Positions 8,686 through 16,613 of a DNA stretch of 51,445 nt are shown one piece after another. The position numbers and the translations under genes were made by a program. Origin of the DNA: an uncultured Oscillibacter sp. (lineage in GTDB: Bacteria; Bacillota; Clostridia; Oscillospirales; Oscillospiraceae); NCBI GenBank assembly GCA_910576865.1, contig CAJTKE010000013.1, positions 1 through 51,445 on the forward strand. The letters are read 5' to 3'. The notes below the pieces were generated by a model. It worked only from the letters and a program-made list of their open reading frames with translations. It did no database searches and was not told where the DNA came from. The stretch's first letter is position 1, and every line of letters begins with the position of its first letter.

Positions 8686-8714
8686 TTGTAATCCGCCGCC
8701 GGGTGTTGTATAAT
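8686..8714 (+). promoter_or_regulatory. sigma-A-like promoter of the EF-G paralogue
   Basis: TTGTAA (8686-8691), 17-base spacer, TATAAT (8709-8714), 63 bases before the ATG at 8778. The rest of the gap 8438-8777 holds the family A repeat and the terminator described above, and otherwise nothing recognised. Confidence 0.8.
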
Positions 8715-8777
8715 TCATATATTGGACGCTTGCGGCCCCGGCCGCATGGACAGCAAAGATAAGGAGTGGAACGAATC

Positions 8778-10847
8778 ATGAGCTATTCTGTACAGAACAT
8801 CCGCAACGTCTGTCTGCTGGGGCACAGCGGCAGCGGCAAGACCGCCCTGGCCGAGAGCCTGCTCTACATGACCGGCGTCATCGATAGAATGGGCCGGGCC
8901 GCCGACGGAAACACCGTCTGCGACTACGATCCCGAGGAGACCAGGCGCCAGATTTCCCTGTCCCTGGCCATGGCGCCCCTGGACTACAAGGGCAGCCGGA
9001 TCAACCTGATGGACACCCCCGGCGCCTTCGACTTCGCCGGCGAGGCCATGGCCGCCCTCCGGGCCGCCGACGCCGCCATCATCGTCTGCTCCGCCAAGGA
9101 CGGCGTGTCCGTGGGCCTGGAGAAGGCCTGGAAATACTGCGAAGAGCGGAACATGCCCCGCTTCATCTACATCTCCAAGACCGACGAGGACAACTCCGAC
9201 TACAACGCCACCTTCGAGGCCCTGCGCCAGCGCTTCGGCAAGAAGATCGCCCCGGTGGTGGTCCCCATCTGGGACGGCAACAAAAAGGTCACCGGCGTCA
9301 TCGACGTTTTGAACAAGCGGGCCTATGAAATGCAGAATCTCAAGCGGGTGGAGATCGAGCTCCCCGCCGACAAGGCCGGCGTTATCGCCGAGTTCAACGA
9401 CGCCCTGAAGGAGTCCGTGGCCGAAACCAGCGAGGAGCTGATGGAAAAATTCTTCGGCGGCGAGGACTTCACCTACGCCGAGATGATCCAGGGCCTGCGC
9501 CAGGGCGTCCGGGAGCTGAGCCTGTTCCCCGTCCTCTGCGGCTCCGCCATCAACTGCCTGGGCTCTTTGATGCTGATGGACAACATCGTGGACCTGCTGC
9601 CCAACCCCGTGGAGGGCAACTACCACAAGGCCACCAAGGCCGACGGCGAAACCGAGGAGTTCGTGGTCTCCCCCGGCGGCGTGCCCACGGCCTTCGTGTT
9701 CAAGACCATTTCCGACCAGTACGGCAAGTATTCCTTCGTCAAAGTCCTCTCCGGCACCATCACGCCGGACATGCCCATGGTCAACGCCCGCACCGGCGAG
9801 AAGGTGAAGCTGGGCCGCCTGTACATGATCCGGGGCAAGAAGAACGCCGAGGTCAAGGAGCTGGTCTGCGGCGACATCGGCGCCATCGCCAAGATGGACG
9901 TGAAGACCGGGGACACCCTCTGCGACGAGCGGAAGGTGGTCAGTCTCAAAAACATCCCCTTCGCCGAGCCCTGCTATTCCGTGGCCATCCAGCCCAAGAC
10001 CCGGGGCCAGGAGGACAAGATCGCCCAGGGCCTCACCCGCCTGAACGAGGAGGACCCCACCTTCACCGTGGTGAACAACGCCGAAACCCATCAGATGGTG
10101 GTCTCCGGCGCGGGCGACATGCAGATGGACGTCCTGGTGAGCAAGCTGAAGGACCGCTTCAAGGTGGAGGCCGAGCTGAAGCCCACCCGGGTTCCTTACC
10201 GGGAGAAGATCCGCAAGACCGTCCAGAAGCAGGGACGGCACAAGAAGCAGACCGGCGGCAGCGGCCAGTTCGGCGACGTGTGGGTCCGCTTCGAGTACAA
10301 CCCGGATGAAGAGGATATGGTCTTCGCCGAGGAGGTCTTCGGCGGCTCCGTGCCCCGGAACTTCTTCCCCGCCGTGGAGAAGGGCCTCCGGGAGGCCTGC
10401 CTCCACGGGCCCCTGGCGGGCTACCCGTTGGTGAACCTCAAGGCCGTGCTGTATGACGGGTCCTATCACCCCGTCGACTCCTCCGAAATCGCCTTCAAGA
10501 CCGCGGCCCAGCTGGCCTACAAGGCCGCCATGCCGGAGGCCAACCCCGTGTTGCTGGAGCCCATCGGTGAGCTGAAGGTGACGGTGCCGGAGAACTACAC
10601 CGGCGACGTCATGGGCGACATCTCCAAGCGCCGGGGCACCCCCATGGGCATGGACCCCGTGGGCGACGGCACCCAGGTCATCACCGCCGAGGTGCCCATG
10701 GCCGAGATGGGCACCTATGCCATCGACCTCCGGGCCATGACCCAGAGCCGGGGCAGCTTCACCTTCCACTTCGTCCGCTATCAGGACTGCCCCCCCGCCG
10801 CCCAGGAGAAGGCCATCGCCGAGGCCAAGGCTATGGCGGAGCAGTAA
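8778..10847 (+). CDS. elongation factor G paralogue (translational GTPase)
   Basis: A 689-residue member of the EF-G/TetM superfamily. G1 is GHSGSGKT (residues 15-22), G3 is DTPGAFDF, and G4 is SKTD where canonical EF-G has NKMD-like sequence. Domains II to V follow, with a domain IV segment (GGSGQFGDVWVRFEYNPDE) and domain V (YTGDVMGDISKRRGTPMGM). It is more like the EF-G2 paralogues of Bacillota than the rpsL-linked fusA, and it stands alone rather than in a ribosomal operon. The ATG at 8778 is chosen over the GTG at 8766 because the latter overlaps the ribosome binding site AAGGAG (8761-8766). The function may be accessory translocation or ribosome rescue; this is not readable. Confidence 0.85.
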   Translation: MSYSVQNIRNVCLLGHSGSGKTALAESLLYMTGVIDRMGRAADGNTVCDYDPEETRRQISLSLAMAPLDYKGSRINLMDTPGAFDFAGEAMAALRAADAAIIVCSAKDGVSVGLEKAWKYCEERNMPRFIYISKTDEDNSDYNATFEALRQRFGKKIAPVVVPIWDGNKKVTGVIDVLNKRAYEMQNLKRVEIELPADKAGVIAEFNDALKESVAETSEELMEKFFGGEDFTYAEMIQGLRQGVRELSLFPVLCGSAINCLGSLMLMDNIVDLLPNPVEGNYHKATKADGETEEFVVSPGGVPTAFVFKTISDQYGKYSFVKVLSGTITPDMPMVNARTGEKVKLGRLYMIRGKKNAEVKELVCGDIGAIAKMDVKTGDTLCDERKVVSLKNIPFAEPCYSVAIQPKTRGQEDKIAQGLTRLNEEDPTFTVVNNAETHQMVVSGAGDMQMDVLVSKLKDRFKVEAELKPTRVPYREKIRKTVQKQGRHKKQTGGSGQFGDVWVRFEYNPDEEDMVFAEEVFGGSVPRNFFPAVEKGLREACLHGPLAGYPLVNLKAVLYDGSYHPVDSSEIAFKTAAQLAYKAAMPEANPVLLEPIGELKVTVPENYTGDVMGDISKRRGTPMGMDPVGDGTQVITAEVPMAEMGTYAIDLRAMTQSRGSFTFHFVRYQDCPPAAQEKAIAEAKAMAEQ

Positions 10848-10928
10848 CCAGGGGCTCCGCCCCTGGACCCCGCAAGCCCTTTGTAATACCCCTCCGGGGC
10901 ACGCGAAGACTTGACCCCAAACTTCAAC

Positions 10929-10961
10929 AAAGTGCCCCGCTCCATCGGAGCGGGGCACTTT
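10929..10961. terminator. hairpin after the EF-G paralogue
   Basis: A 15-bp perfect inverted repeat, AAAGTGCCCCGCTCC (10929-10943) and its complement (10947-10961), has a three-base loop. It ends in TTT only, so termination strength is uncertain. Between the stop at 10847 and this hairpin lies GGGGCTCCGCCCCTGG, a short palindrome of the kind often repeated in intergenic DNA. The rest of 10848-11151 holds only the promoter element below. Confidence 0.6.
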
Positions 10962-11085
10962 CATCCGCGTCGGGATTCCGGGGAGATTCGGCCAGAATCC
11001 CGGGGGCGCCGAATTTTAATAATCCGTAAATTTCCGCCAAATTTCTAATTTGTGGTATTTGCAACTAGCGGGATTTCCCAGAACC

Positions 11086-11094
11086 TGTTATACT
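11086..11094 (+). promoter_or_regulatory. extended -10 promoter of reverse rubrerythrin gene
   Basis: TGTTATACT fits an extended -10 element (TGn plus TATACT at 11089-11094), 57 bases before the ATG. No -35 box lies at normal spacing: the nearest, TTGCAA (11059-11064), is 24 bases away. I looked for a PerR-type palindrome and found no convincing one. Confidence 0.5.
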
Positions 11095-11151
11095 CATGTC
11101 ACTGCCAAGAAAGCAACGACTAACATAAATATCTGAAGGAGGAAATTTGTT

Positions 11152-11718
11152 ATGAAAAAGTGGGTTTGCCCTGTCTGCGGTTATGTTCATGAGGGTGACA
11201 CGGCCCCTGAGAAGTGCCCCCAGTGCGGCGTTCCCGGCGCGAAGTTCAAGGAGCAGGGCGCTGACATGACTTGGGCCGCCGAGCATGTGGTGGGCGTTGG
11301 CAGGACCTTTGGCGCGGACGTTCCCGCCGAGGTGCAGAAAGAGATCATCGACGGCCTGAACGCCAACTTTACCGGCGAGTGCACCGAAGTGGGCATGTAT
11401 CTGGCTATGGCCCGTGTGGCCCATCGCGAGGGCTATCCCGAAATCGGCCTGTACTGGGAAAAGGCCGCCTATGAAGAGGCGGAGCACGCCGCCAAGTTTG
11501 CCGAGCTCCTGGGCGACGTGGTGACCACCAGCACCAAGAAGAACCTGGAGATGCGGGTGGAGGCCGAAAACGGCGCCACCGCCGGCAAGTTCGCCCTGGC
11601 GAAGCTGGCCAAACAGTACAACCTGGACGCCATCCACGACACCGTCCACGAGATGGCCCGGGATGAGGCCCGTCACGGCAAGGCCTTCAAGGGCCTGCTG
11701 GAGCGGTTCTTCAAGTAA
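11152..11718 (+). CDS. reverse rubrerythrin (peroxide-reducing)
   Basis: A 188-residue rubrerythrin with the domains in the reversed order: rubredoxin FeS4 first (CPVCGYVHEG and CPQCGVPG, residues 6-30), then a four-helix diiron domain. Iron ligands appear in the segments GECTEVGMY, AAYEEAEHAAKF and the final MARDEARHGKAF. Reverse rubrerythrins of clostridia act as NAD(P)H-dependent peroxidases through rubredoxin-type partners and are induced by oxygen. The ATG at 11152 has AAGGAGG nine bases upstream. A rubredoxin gene follows 126 bp downstream, which may supply the electron donor. Confidence 0.93.
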   Translation: MKKWVCPVCGYVHEGDTAPEKCPQCGVPGAKFKEQGADMTWAAEHVVGVGRTFGADVPAEVQKEIIDGLNANFTGECTEVGMYLAMARVAHREGYPEIGLYWEKAAYEEAEHAAKFAELLGDVVTTSTKKNLEMRVEAENGATAGKFALAKLAKQYNLDAIHDTVHEMARDEARHGKAFKGLLERFFK

Positions 11719-11796
11719 GAATCCCCAAACGGGGCCCCCGGCGCAAACCAGCGAAGCGTTTGCGGTGGGGAGAGGACGAGCATCGTAGTGAGTGAG

Positions 11797-11816
11797 CCTT
11801 CACCCTTGGGTGGAGG
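11797..11816. other. hairpin in the rubrerythrin-rubredoxin spacer
   Basis: CCTTCACCC (11797-11805) pairs with GGGTGGAGG (11808-11816), with one G-T pair and a tiny loop. Four flanking bases, CGTA and TACG, can extend the structure after an internal loop. It lacks a T tract, so it is more likely a processing or stability element than a terminator. The function is unknown. Confidence 0.45.
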
Positions 11817-11844
11817 CGAGTGATACGAAGATTGTGAGGACGAA

Positions 11845-12000
11845 ATGGATAAATACGTATGCCCCTGCGGGTACGTCTATGACCCCGCCGTGGGAGATCC
11901 CGACAACGGCGTGGCCCCCGGCACCCCCTGGGATCAGGTCCCCGAGAGCTGGGTCTGCCCCATCTGCGAGATGGGCAAGGACGTGTTCGAGAAGGAATAA
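11845..12000 (+). CDS. rubredoxin with a shortened first cysteine knuckle
   Basis: A 51-residue rubredoxin, a one-iron FeS4 electron carrier. The family core is clear: YVYDPAVGDPDNGVAPGTPW, then WVCPIC and GKDVFE. The first ligand pair is CPCG (one residue between cysteines at 6 and 8) instead of the usual CxxCG, and the second knuckle is CPICEMG where glycine normally follows the cysteine. All four cysteines are present. GAGGA lies just upstream of the ATG. It probably shuttles electrons to the reverse rubrerythrin encoded before it. A terminator follows 13 bases after the stop. Confidence 0.92.
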   Translation: MDKYVCPCGYVYDPAVGDPDNGVAPGTPWDQVPESWVCPICEMGKDVFEKE

Positions 12001-12012
12001 GCGTGTAAGAAG

Positions 12013-12040
12013 AGGGCGGAGCTTCGGCTCCGCCCTTTTT
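12013..12040 (+). terminator. rho-independent terminator with TTCG loop
   Basis: AGGGCGGAGC (12013-12022), a TTCG tetraloop, GCTCCGCCCT (12027-12036), then further T residues to 12040. It terminates the rubredoxin transcript and lies between convergent genes. Confidence 0.85.
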
Positions 12041-12057
12041 GCGCAAAGCGGGGAGGT

Positions 12058-13452
12058 TCACGGGACCAGGGTTCTGGCAGAGTCCCATAAAGGCCCGAAT
12101 AACCATAGATTGCTCGCGTACTTATATACCGGCGTCTCTGAATAACCAGTATACGCAGGATTGCCTGCCAAGAATTCGTAGGCATTTTTATATTGGTCGA
12201 CGGCCGAGTCGAGGTACATTTCATAGTCATAAACGCCGCGGCTTTCATAAGTTGCCTTGAGAAATTCTTCCTCGGCCCATATAGAGTCGCCCGACGTGAT
12301 GTAGTTGATTACCGTTACAAACACTTGCTCAGGTATCTGGGAATTCGTCCCATACGTATACTGCAGCTCCGGCGCGTCGAGGTGGGTGTACCGTTTGGTA
12401 TACGCCCCCAGATCAAGGGGCAGAGCGCCCGCTTCCCCGGGAAGGGCTTCGTCGTATACCGGAAGCTCCTCGTATTCGGCGGCCCCTCTGTCGTCGCTCT
12501 CAATCTCTGAGATATAGTGGTCCCCCGAGCTGGACTTCGACAGGGTGAAGGTATGGGCGAACTCGTGGGCTTCCAATCCCTCATACCGGCGGATTTCGGT
12601 GATGGCGGCGTAATAGGTGTCGGGATTCGTTTCGCTTACCCAGCAGATTTCCTCGTACGCGTTATCCGGAACAGGGTCCGCGTCCTGGGCGCCCCCGGCC
12701 TTTGTTCCGGAAAAGCGTATGGAATTGGTGACGGTTTCACAGAGGGTGAAAAAGTCCTCCCGGTCCGTGTCCTCGAAGTCAAGGATCACCAGACTGATCT
12801 GGATAATACCATCCTCGTCCACAAAACTGCCATAGTTTTTATAGTTGTATCCTATCTCTGAATAAGGTTCGTAATCATCCGTTCCCGTGTAGTAAAAGCC
12901 GTAACTGTGTGGAGAGGAAAAACTGTCCAGTAAATCGAAGGTAAGCAAATCGCTTTTGTATTTAATGATTGCGTCGTCTATGTCCAGACTTTCATATTCT
13001 TCATACAGAGTTGAGGGATCCTTTCCCGCCAAACGATAACGTTCTTCGTCCTCACTCAGAGACGATATCCGCGAGCAATAAAATGACAAAACCTTGCCCT
13101 CGCCGATGATAACATATTCCACTTTATCCTCTGCGGTTACCTCGGATTTTTTCTCTGTCTCAAGGGCCACGGGGCAGTCAAACGCAATGCCGAATTGGGG
13201 AATTTCATGGGTCAGGCACGGGATGGCGTCCTCTCCGGTTTCCTTCGGTTCCGGGCTCTCGGCGCCCGGCTTCCTCTCCCTCGGCGGTTCCGCTTCCGAC
13301 GCCCACACCAGCCCGCCCGCGGCCATTACCAGACACAGCAGCGCCCCGATGATCGGCGGAATTTTCGAGTCCCAATTTCGTATGCAGACCACCAGTCAAA
13401 TGATACAGACAATAAAACCGGCGGCTCCAATGAGCGCAAGAATCCCTCCCAT
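12058..13452 (-). pseudogene. membrane-anchored extracellular protein broken by an in-frame TGA
   Basis: The gene should begin at ATG 13450-13452, with GGAGG 9 bases upstream. The first 18 codons read MGGILALIGAAGFIVCII, a clear membrane segment. Codon 19 is TGA (plus 13396-13398), and the same frame continues LVVCIRNWDSK, a second helix (IIGALLCLVMAAGGLVWA) and about 400 hydrophilic residues rich in Y, D, E and S. Tryptophan (TGG) is the likely original codon. A GTG two codons later (13390-13392) gives a 444-residue frame, but no ribosome binding site fits it. The family is not recognised. The gene is visibly poorer in G and C than its neighbours, which suggests later acquisition. Confidence 0.7.
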
Positions 13453-13484
13453 TTCTTTCCCTCCCGCATTGCATGGTATTCGCC

Positions 13485-13518
13485 AAAAACGCTGGAAGCA
13501 CTGGCTTCCGGTGTTTTT
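13485..13518 (-). terminator. terminator after lacI-type gene
   Basis: A 15-bp stem with two G-T pairs (13485-13499 with 13504-13518) and the loop ACTG. On the minus strand the 3' arm ends in TTTTT. It lies between the LacI gene and the broken gene downstream, so the two are probably separate transcripts. Confidence 0.7.
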
Positions 13519-13533
13519 CGCATGAGACGTATT

Positions 13534-14535
13534 CTAAACGCTCTCCTGCTCCCCGCAGGGCCGGTAAACCGACGTCAGCACCCTTTCCTCCACCGGCGCG
13601 GCGGGGGTCTCCACACGGAGGAGAATCTGCTCCCCGGCGATCCGCCCCAGCTCCTCCACCGGCTGGACGATGCGGTCCACCCGCTCGTAATAGAACTCAT
13701 AGGCGCTGGTGTCGTAGTCCACGAAGCTCACCAGCTCCAGGTCCTCCCGGGGCCGGATGCCCTTCCCCCGGAGGTAGGCCAGGGTGACGGAGGCCATCAG
13801 CCCCTGGCAGACCAGGATGGCGTCGCAGCCCAGGTCCAGCAGCCGGTCCAGGCAGGGCGGGGCGCTGTCCTCCATGGAGTTGCCGTAGACGATCAGCTCC
13901 TCCTCCGGAGGCAGGCCGCAGTCCGCCACCGCCGCCCGGTAGGCGGCGACGCGCTCCCGGGTGGTGGACAGCCGGGGCAGGCCCGCCACGAGGCCGATCC
14001 GCCGCTTCCCCCGGCCCGCCAGGCGGCGGACGCTCTGGTAGATGGACTGGAAGCTGGACACGGTAACGGAGGAGTATTTCCGGGCGTCGAAGGTCCGGTC
14101 CACCAGCACCACCGGGAAGCCCGGGGGAATCAGGCTGTCCAGGCGCTGGAAGTCGTCCATGGTGCTGGCCACCAGCAGCCCGTCCACGAGGCCCGCCGTC
14201 AGGAGGCGGAGGTTCGTCTCCTCCCGGTCCATGTTCTCCTTGGTGTTGGCGATGATGAGGTGATAGCCCTTGGCGGAGAGGTGGTTTTCCGCCGACTCGA
14301 TGATGGTGCCGAAGAATTTGTTGGAGATATCGGGCACGATGAAGCCGATGGTCCGCTTCTTCCCCGTGCGGAAGCTCCGGGCGGAGGCGTCCGGGGTGTA
14401 GCCCAGCTGGCGGATGGCCTGATAGACCTTCTCCTTGGTGTCCCCGGAGACATAGCGGGTGGAGTTGATGGTGTGGGAGACGGTGGCGGTGGAGACCCCC
14501 GCCAGCCGGGCCACATCACTGATGGTGACTTTCAT
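13534..14535 (-). CDS. LacI-family transcriptional regulator
   Basis: A 333-residue LacI/GalR regulator. The N-terminus MKVTISDVARLAGVSTATVS is the family helix-turn-helix, followed by the hinge region (SARSFRTGKKRTIGFIVPDI) and a periplasmic-binding-protein-like effector domain ending near GEQILLRVETP. No sugar transporter or glycosidase lies beside it, so its target genes and ligand are not visible. Upstream, 14551-14590 contains GTAAC and TTACAC repeats with a short AT-rich near-palindrome that could be an autoregulatory operator, but the symmetry is weak. Starts at ATG 14533-14535. Confidence 0.93.
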   Translation of the reverse strand: MKVTISDVARLAGVSTATVSHTINSTRYVSGDTKEKVYQAIRQLGYTPDASARSFRTGKKRTIGFIVPDISNKFFGTIIESAENHLSAKGYHLIIANTKENMDREETNLRLLTAGLVDGLLVASTMDDFQRLDSLIPPGFPVVLVDRTFDARKYSSVTVSSFQSIYQSVRRLAGRGKRRIGLVAGLPRLSTTRERVAAYRAAVADCGLPPEEELIVYGNSMEDSAPPCLDRLLDLGCDAILVCQGLMASVTLAYLRGKGIRPREDLELVSFVDYDTSAYEFYYERVDRIVQPVEELGRIAGEQILLRVETPAAPVEERVLTSVYRPCGEQESV

Positions 14536-14652
14536 ATGGAAATCCTTTACGTAACAAAAAATCGCTTTTTACACAAGCGGTTACACTGAGTATAAGACAG
14601 CTTTTGACCTTCGTCAAGCGTTTTTGACGCTTTCTGACAGGATAATTTTCCC

Positions 14653-14681
14653 TTGCCAAAGCCCCGGCCCTGTGGTATACT
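14653..14681 (+). promoter_or_regulatory. sigma-A-like promoter of queT
   Basis: TTGCCA (14653-14658), 17-base spacer, TATACT (14676-14681). Transcription would start near 14688, giving a leader of about 70 bases before the queT ATG. Confidence 0.7.
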
Positions 14682-14686
14682 CTCCC

Positions 14687-14748
14687 CCGGCAGGTGCCAT
14701 CACCCTGCTGGCCCCCCTTTTCAAGGGGGCGGACTAAAAAAATGGAGG
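14687..14748 (+). promoter_or_regulatory. candidate preQ1-type riboswitch in queT leader
   Basis: The leader can form an 8-bp hairpin (CCGGCAGG 14687-14694 with CCTGCTGG 14704-14711, one G-T pair) with a nine-base loop, then a second 7-bp hairpin (14713-14719 with 14723-14729). An A-rich tail (14736-14742) leads to ATGG (14142-offset correct position 14742-14745), which can pair with CCAT (14697-14700) in the first loop. That pseudoknot would cover part of the ribosome binding site GGAGG (14744-14748). Hairpin, inserted hairpin and ribosome-binding-site pseudoknot is the plan of preQ1-II and preQ1-III riboswitches, and the gene downstream is the queuosine-precursor transporter family. No covariance model was run. 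Confidence 0.5.
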
Positions 14749-14757
14749 AATTTCATC

Positions 14758-15264
14758 ATGTCCAAGACCCGCTTCTCCACCCGCCGCCTGACGCTGGCCG
14801 GCCTCATCGCCGCCGTCTACGCGGCGGCCACCCTGATCCTGCCCATCCCCCAGTACATGGGCGTGCAGTTCCGCCCGGCGGAGGCCATGACGGTGCTGCC
14901 CTTCCTGTTTCCGGAGGCCATCCCCGGCCTGGCGGTGGGCTGCTTCCTGGCGAATCTGGCGTCTCCCATCATGCTGGACTGGATCTTCGGCACCCTGGCC
15001 ACCCTGCTGGCGGCCCTGTGGAGCCGGAGAATGCCCAACCTCTATCTGGCGGCCCTGCCTCCGGTCATCTGCAACGCGGTGATCGTGGGCGCGGAGATCG
15101 CCTGGCTCATGGTGCGGGACGGCGAGGCCTTCTGGCCCGCCTACGGCCTGAACGCCCTGACCGTGGGCCTGGGAGAGCTGGCGGCGTGCTATCTTCTGGG
15201 CGTGCCCCTGGCGAAGCTGCTGGGAAGGACCCTGGGAGCCCGGGGCACCTTGGAGGGCCGCTGA
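14758..15264 (+). CDS. queT: QueT-family queuosine precursor transporter (ECF S component)
   Basis: A 168-residue, strongly hydrophobic protein with about five or six membrane helices. The N-terminus RRLTLAGLIAAVYAAATL and the segment GVQFRPAEAMTVLPFLFPEAIPGL are characteristic of the QueT family (COG4708), the substrate-binding S component of an energy-coupling-factor transporter for preQ1-like queuosine precursors. The shared ECF ATPase and T subunits are not in this window, as is usual. The ATG at 14758 has GGAGG nine bases upstream. Expression is probably controlled by the structured leader. It is a single-gene transcript ending at the terminator at 15275. Confidence 0.9.
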   Translation: MSKTRFSTRRLTLAGLIAAVYAAATLILPIPQYMGVQFRPAEAMTVLPFLFPEAIPGLAVGCFLANLASPIMLDWIFGTLATLLAALWSRRMPNLYLAALPPVICNAVIVGAEIAWLMVRDGEAFWPAYGLNALTVGLGELAACYLLGVPLAKLLGRTLGARGTLEGR

Positions 15265-15274
15265 GACAGACGCG

Positions 15275-15302
15275 CAAAGGGACCGCGGAAGCGGTCCCTT
15301 TG
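15275..15302. terminator. terminator between queT and nitroreductase
   Basis: CAAAGGGACCGC (15275-15286), a GGAA loop, and GCGGTCCCTTTG (15291-15302): a perfect 12-bp stem between convergent genes. It probably serves both strands. Confidence 0.75.
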
Positions 15303-15303
15303 C

Positions 15304-15969
15304 TTATACCCACTCAAAGTTTTCCTTGCCGGCCCCCAGCTCGAAGTGGTACCTGCCGATGCCCAGGTCCACGCCGGAGAACACGCCGCTGTCACAGGTC
15401 AGAGAGACCCTCCGCCCCTCCCCCCGGAGGGTGAAGGCCTGCTTGTTCAACGCCGTGGGGGCCAGGAGCAGGGCCTCCACCCCTCTGGTGAACCAATCCG
15501 GAGCCGGGCCGCTGTAGGAGGCTATCTCCTCCGGTTTTTTGGACTTGTGGGGAACACCCTGGGTGGCGCCGCAGCCCAGGGCGATGAGGCCCGGGATTTT
15601 CTCCGCCTCCGGGGCGGCGTGCTTTCGCAGGCCCTTCCGGCTGTAAGTGCCCCCCACCCACCAGGAGTTCAGCCCCAGGGTCTGGGCGTAGAGCATGATG
15701 TCCGCCCCGCAACAGCCGATGTCCTCGTCCAGGCCGGGCCGGTCCCGCCCCGCCAGGACGACGTAATTCCGGACCCCCTTGGCCAAGAACAGCCGCAGAA
15801 CGGGGCCGAAGGCCTCGGCGTTCTCCGTCACCAGCGTCATGGACAGGCCGGATTCCCGGTTGCGCCTCTCGATCCGCTCCCGGAGGGAGGCCAGGACCTC
15901 TCCGGGAATCTTCCGGTCCGTGTACCGCCGGACGGTGTGGCGGGCCCGCATCGCCTCTTCCATCGTCAT
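15304..15969 (-). CDS. nitroreductase family flavoprotein
   Basis: A 221-residue FMN-type nitroreductase-like protein. The N-terminal motif MRARHTVRRYTDRKIPGE is the family FMN-phosphate contact, and the centre (DIGCCGADIMLYAQTLGLNSWWVGG) is the dimer-interface helix and flavin-contact segment. The physiological substrate cannot be read. I chose ATG 15967-15969 because GGGGAGG lies eight bases upstream; the open frame runs on to 16104 without further support. It is a single gene, convergent with queT. Confidence 0.85.
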   Translation of the reverse strand: MTMEEAMRARHTVRRYTDRKIPGEVLASLRERIERRNRESGLSMTLVTENAEAFGPVLRLFLAKGVRNYVVLAGRDRPGLDEDIGCCGADIMLYAQTLGLNSWWVGGTYSRKGLRKHAAPEAEKIPGLIALGCGATQGVPHKSKKPEEIASYSGPAPDWFTRGVEALLLAPTALNKQAFTLRGEGRRVSLTCDSGVFSGVDLGIGRYHFELGAGKENFEWV

Positions 15970-16130
15970 GAAAACCGCCTCCCCTTTCTCAGATGAGCCG
16001 ATGATACCACGCCGCCGGCGGGGCTTGGTGAATTTTTTCAAAACTTTCAAAACCCTGAGACAAAGCCCCCTCCTCTGTCGTATCATAAGTGAGAGTACTC
16101 CCAACCCAACAGGAAGATCGAGGACGACAT

Positions 16131-16613
16131 ATGGACAAGGCCCGTTTTACCGCCGCCGTGGAGCGGTATCAGAATATGGTCTACCGGACGGCCCTCCACG
16201 CCCTGGGAAGCCCCCAGGACGCGGACGACGCCGTGCAGGAGGTCTTCCTGCGCCTGTTCCGGCGCGGGGACGGCTTTGACGGAGAGGAGCACCTGCGGCG
16301 CTGGCTGCTGCGGGTGACGGTGAACTGCTGCCGGGACACGCTGAAGAGCCCCTGGCGGAAGCGCCGGACCTCCTGGGAGGAGATCCCGGAGATTCCGGTC
16401 TTCGACCGGCCGGAGCAGGCGGCGCTGTATCGGGAGGTCATGGCCCTGCCGGAGAAGTACCGGACGGTGCTGAACCTCTTTTACTACGAGGAGTTCACCG
16501 CCCGGGAGATCGGGGAGCTGCTGGGGGTGGACACCTCCACGGTGACCACCCGGCTGGCCCGGGCCCGGCGGCGGCTGAGAGAACGATTGGGGGAGGACTG
16601 GCAGGATGAGTAA
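16131..16613 (+). CDS. ECF-type RNA polymerase sigma factor
   Basis: A 160-residue sigma-70 family factor of the extracytoplasmic-function class. Region 2 is visible at about 10-75 (YRTALHALGSPQDADDAVQEVFLR split by the usual acidic stretch), and region 4 at about 105-155 (LPEKYRTVLNLFYYEEFTAREIGELLG followed by a helix-turn-helix and RLARARRRLRERL). GAGGA lies six bases before ATG 16131. The next gene overlaps by 8 bp and encodes a membrane protein, the usual arrangement of sigma factor and regulator. An autoregulated promoter was sought upstream but not identified with confidence. Confidence 0.93.
   Translation: MDKARFTAAVERYQNMVYRTALHALGSPQDADDAVQEVFLRLFRRGDGFDGEEHLRRWLLRVTVNCCRDTLKSPWRKRRTSWEEIPEIPVFDRPEQAALYREVMALPEKYRTVLNLFYYEEFTAREIGELLGVDTSTVTTRLARARRRLRERLGEDWQDE

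Noticed and set aside
8766..8768. GTG start for the EF-G paralogue
   Set aside because: It overlaps the ribosome binding site AAGGAG; ATG 8778 fits better.
11012..11060. PerR-like box before reverse rubrerythrin
   Set aside because: The AT-rich sequence has no TTATAATnATTATAA-like symmetry.
14571..14586. GalR-like operator GTGTAACCGCTTGTGT upstream of the LacI gene
   Set aside because: Only one half matches a GalR-type half site and the palindrome is poor, so it was mentioned as a possibility and not listed as a site.
16040..16100. ECF-type autoregulated promoter before the sigma gene
   Set aside because: CGTA is present but no AAC-type -35 element at 16-17 bases spacing.
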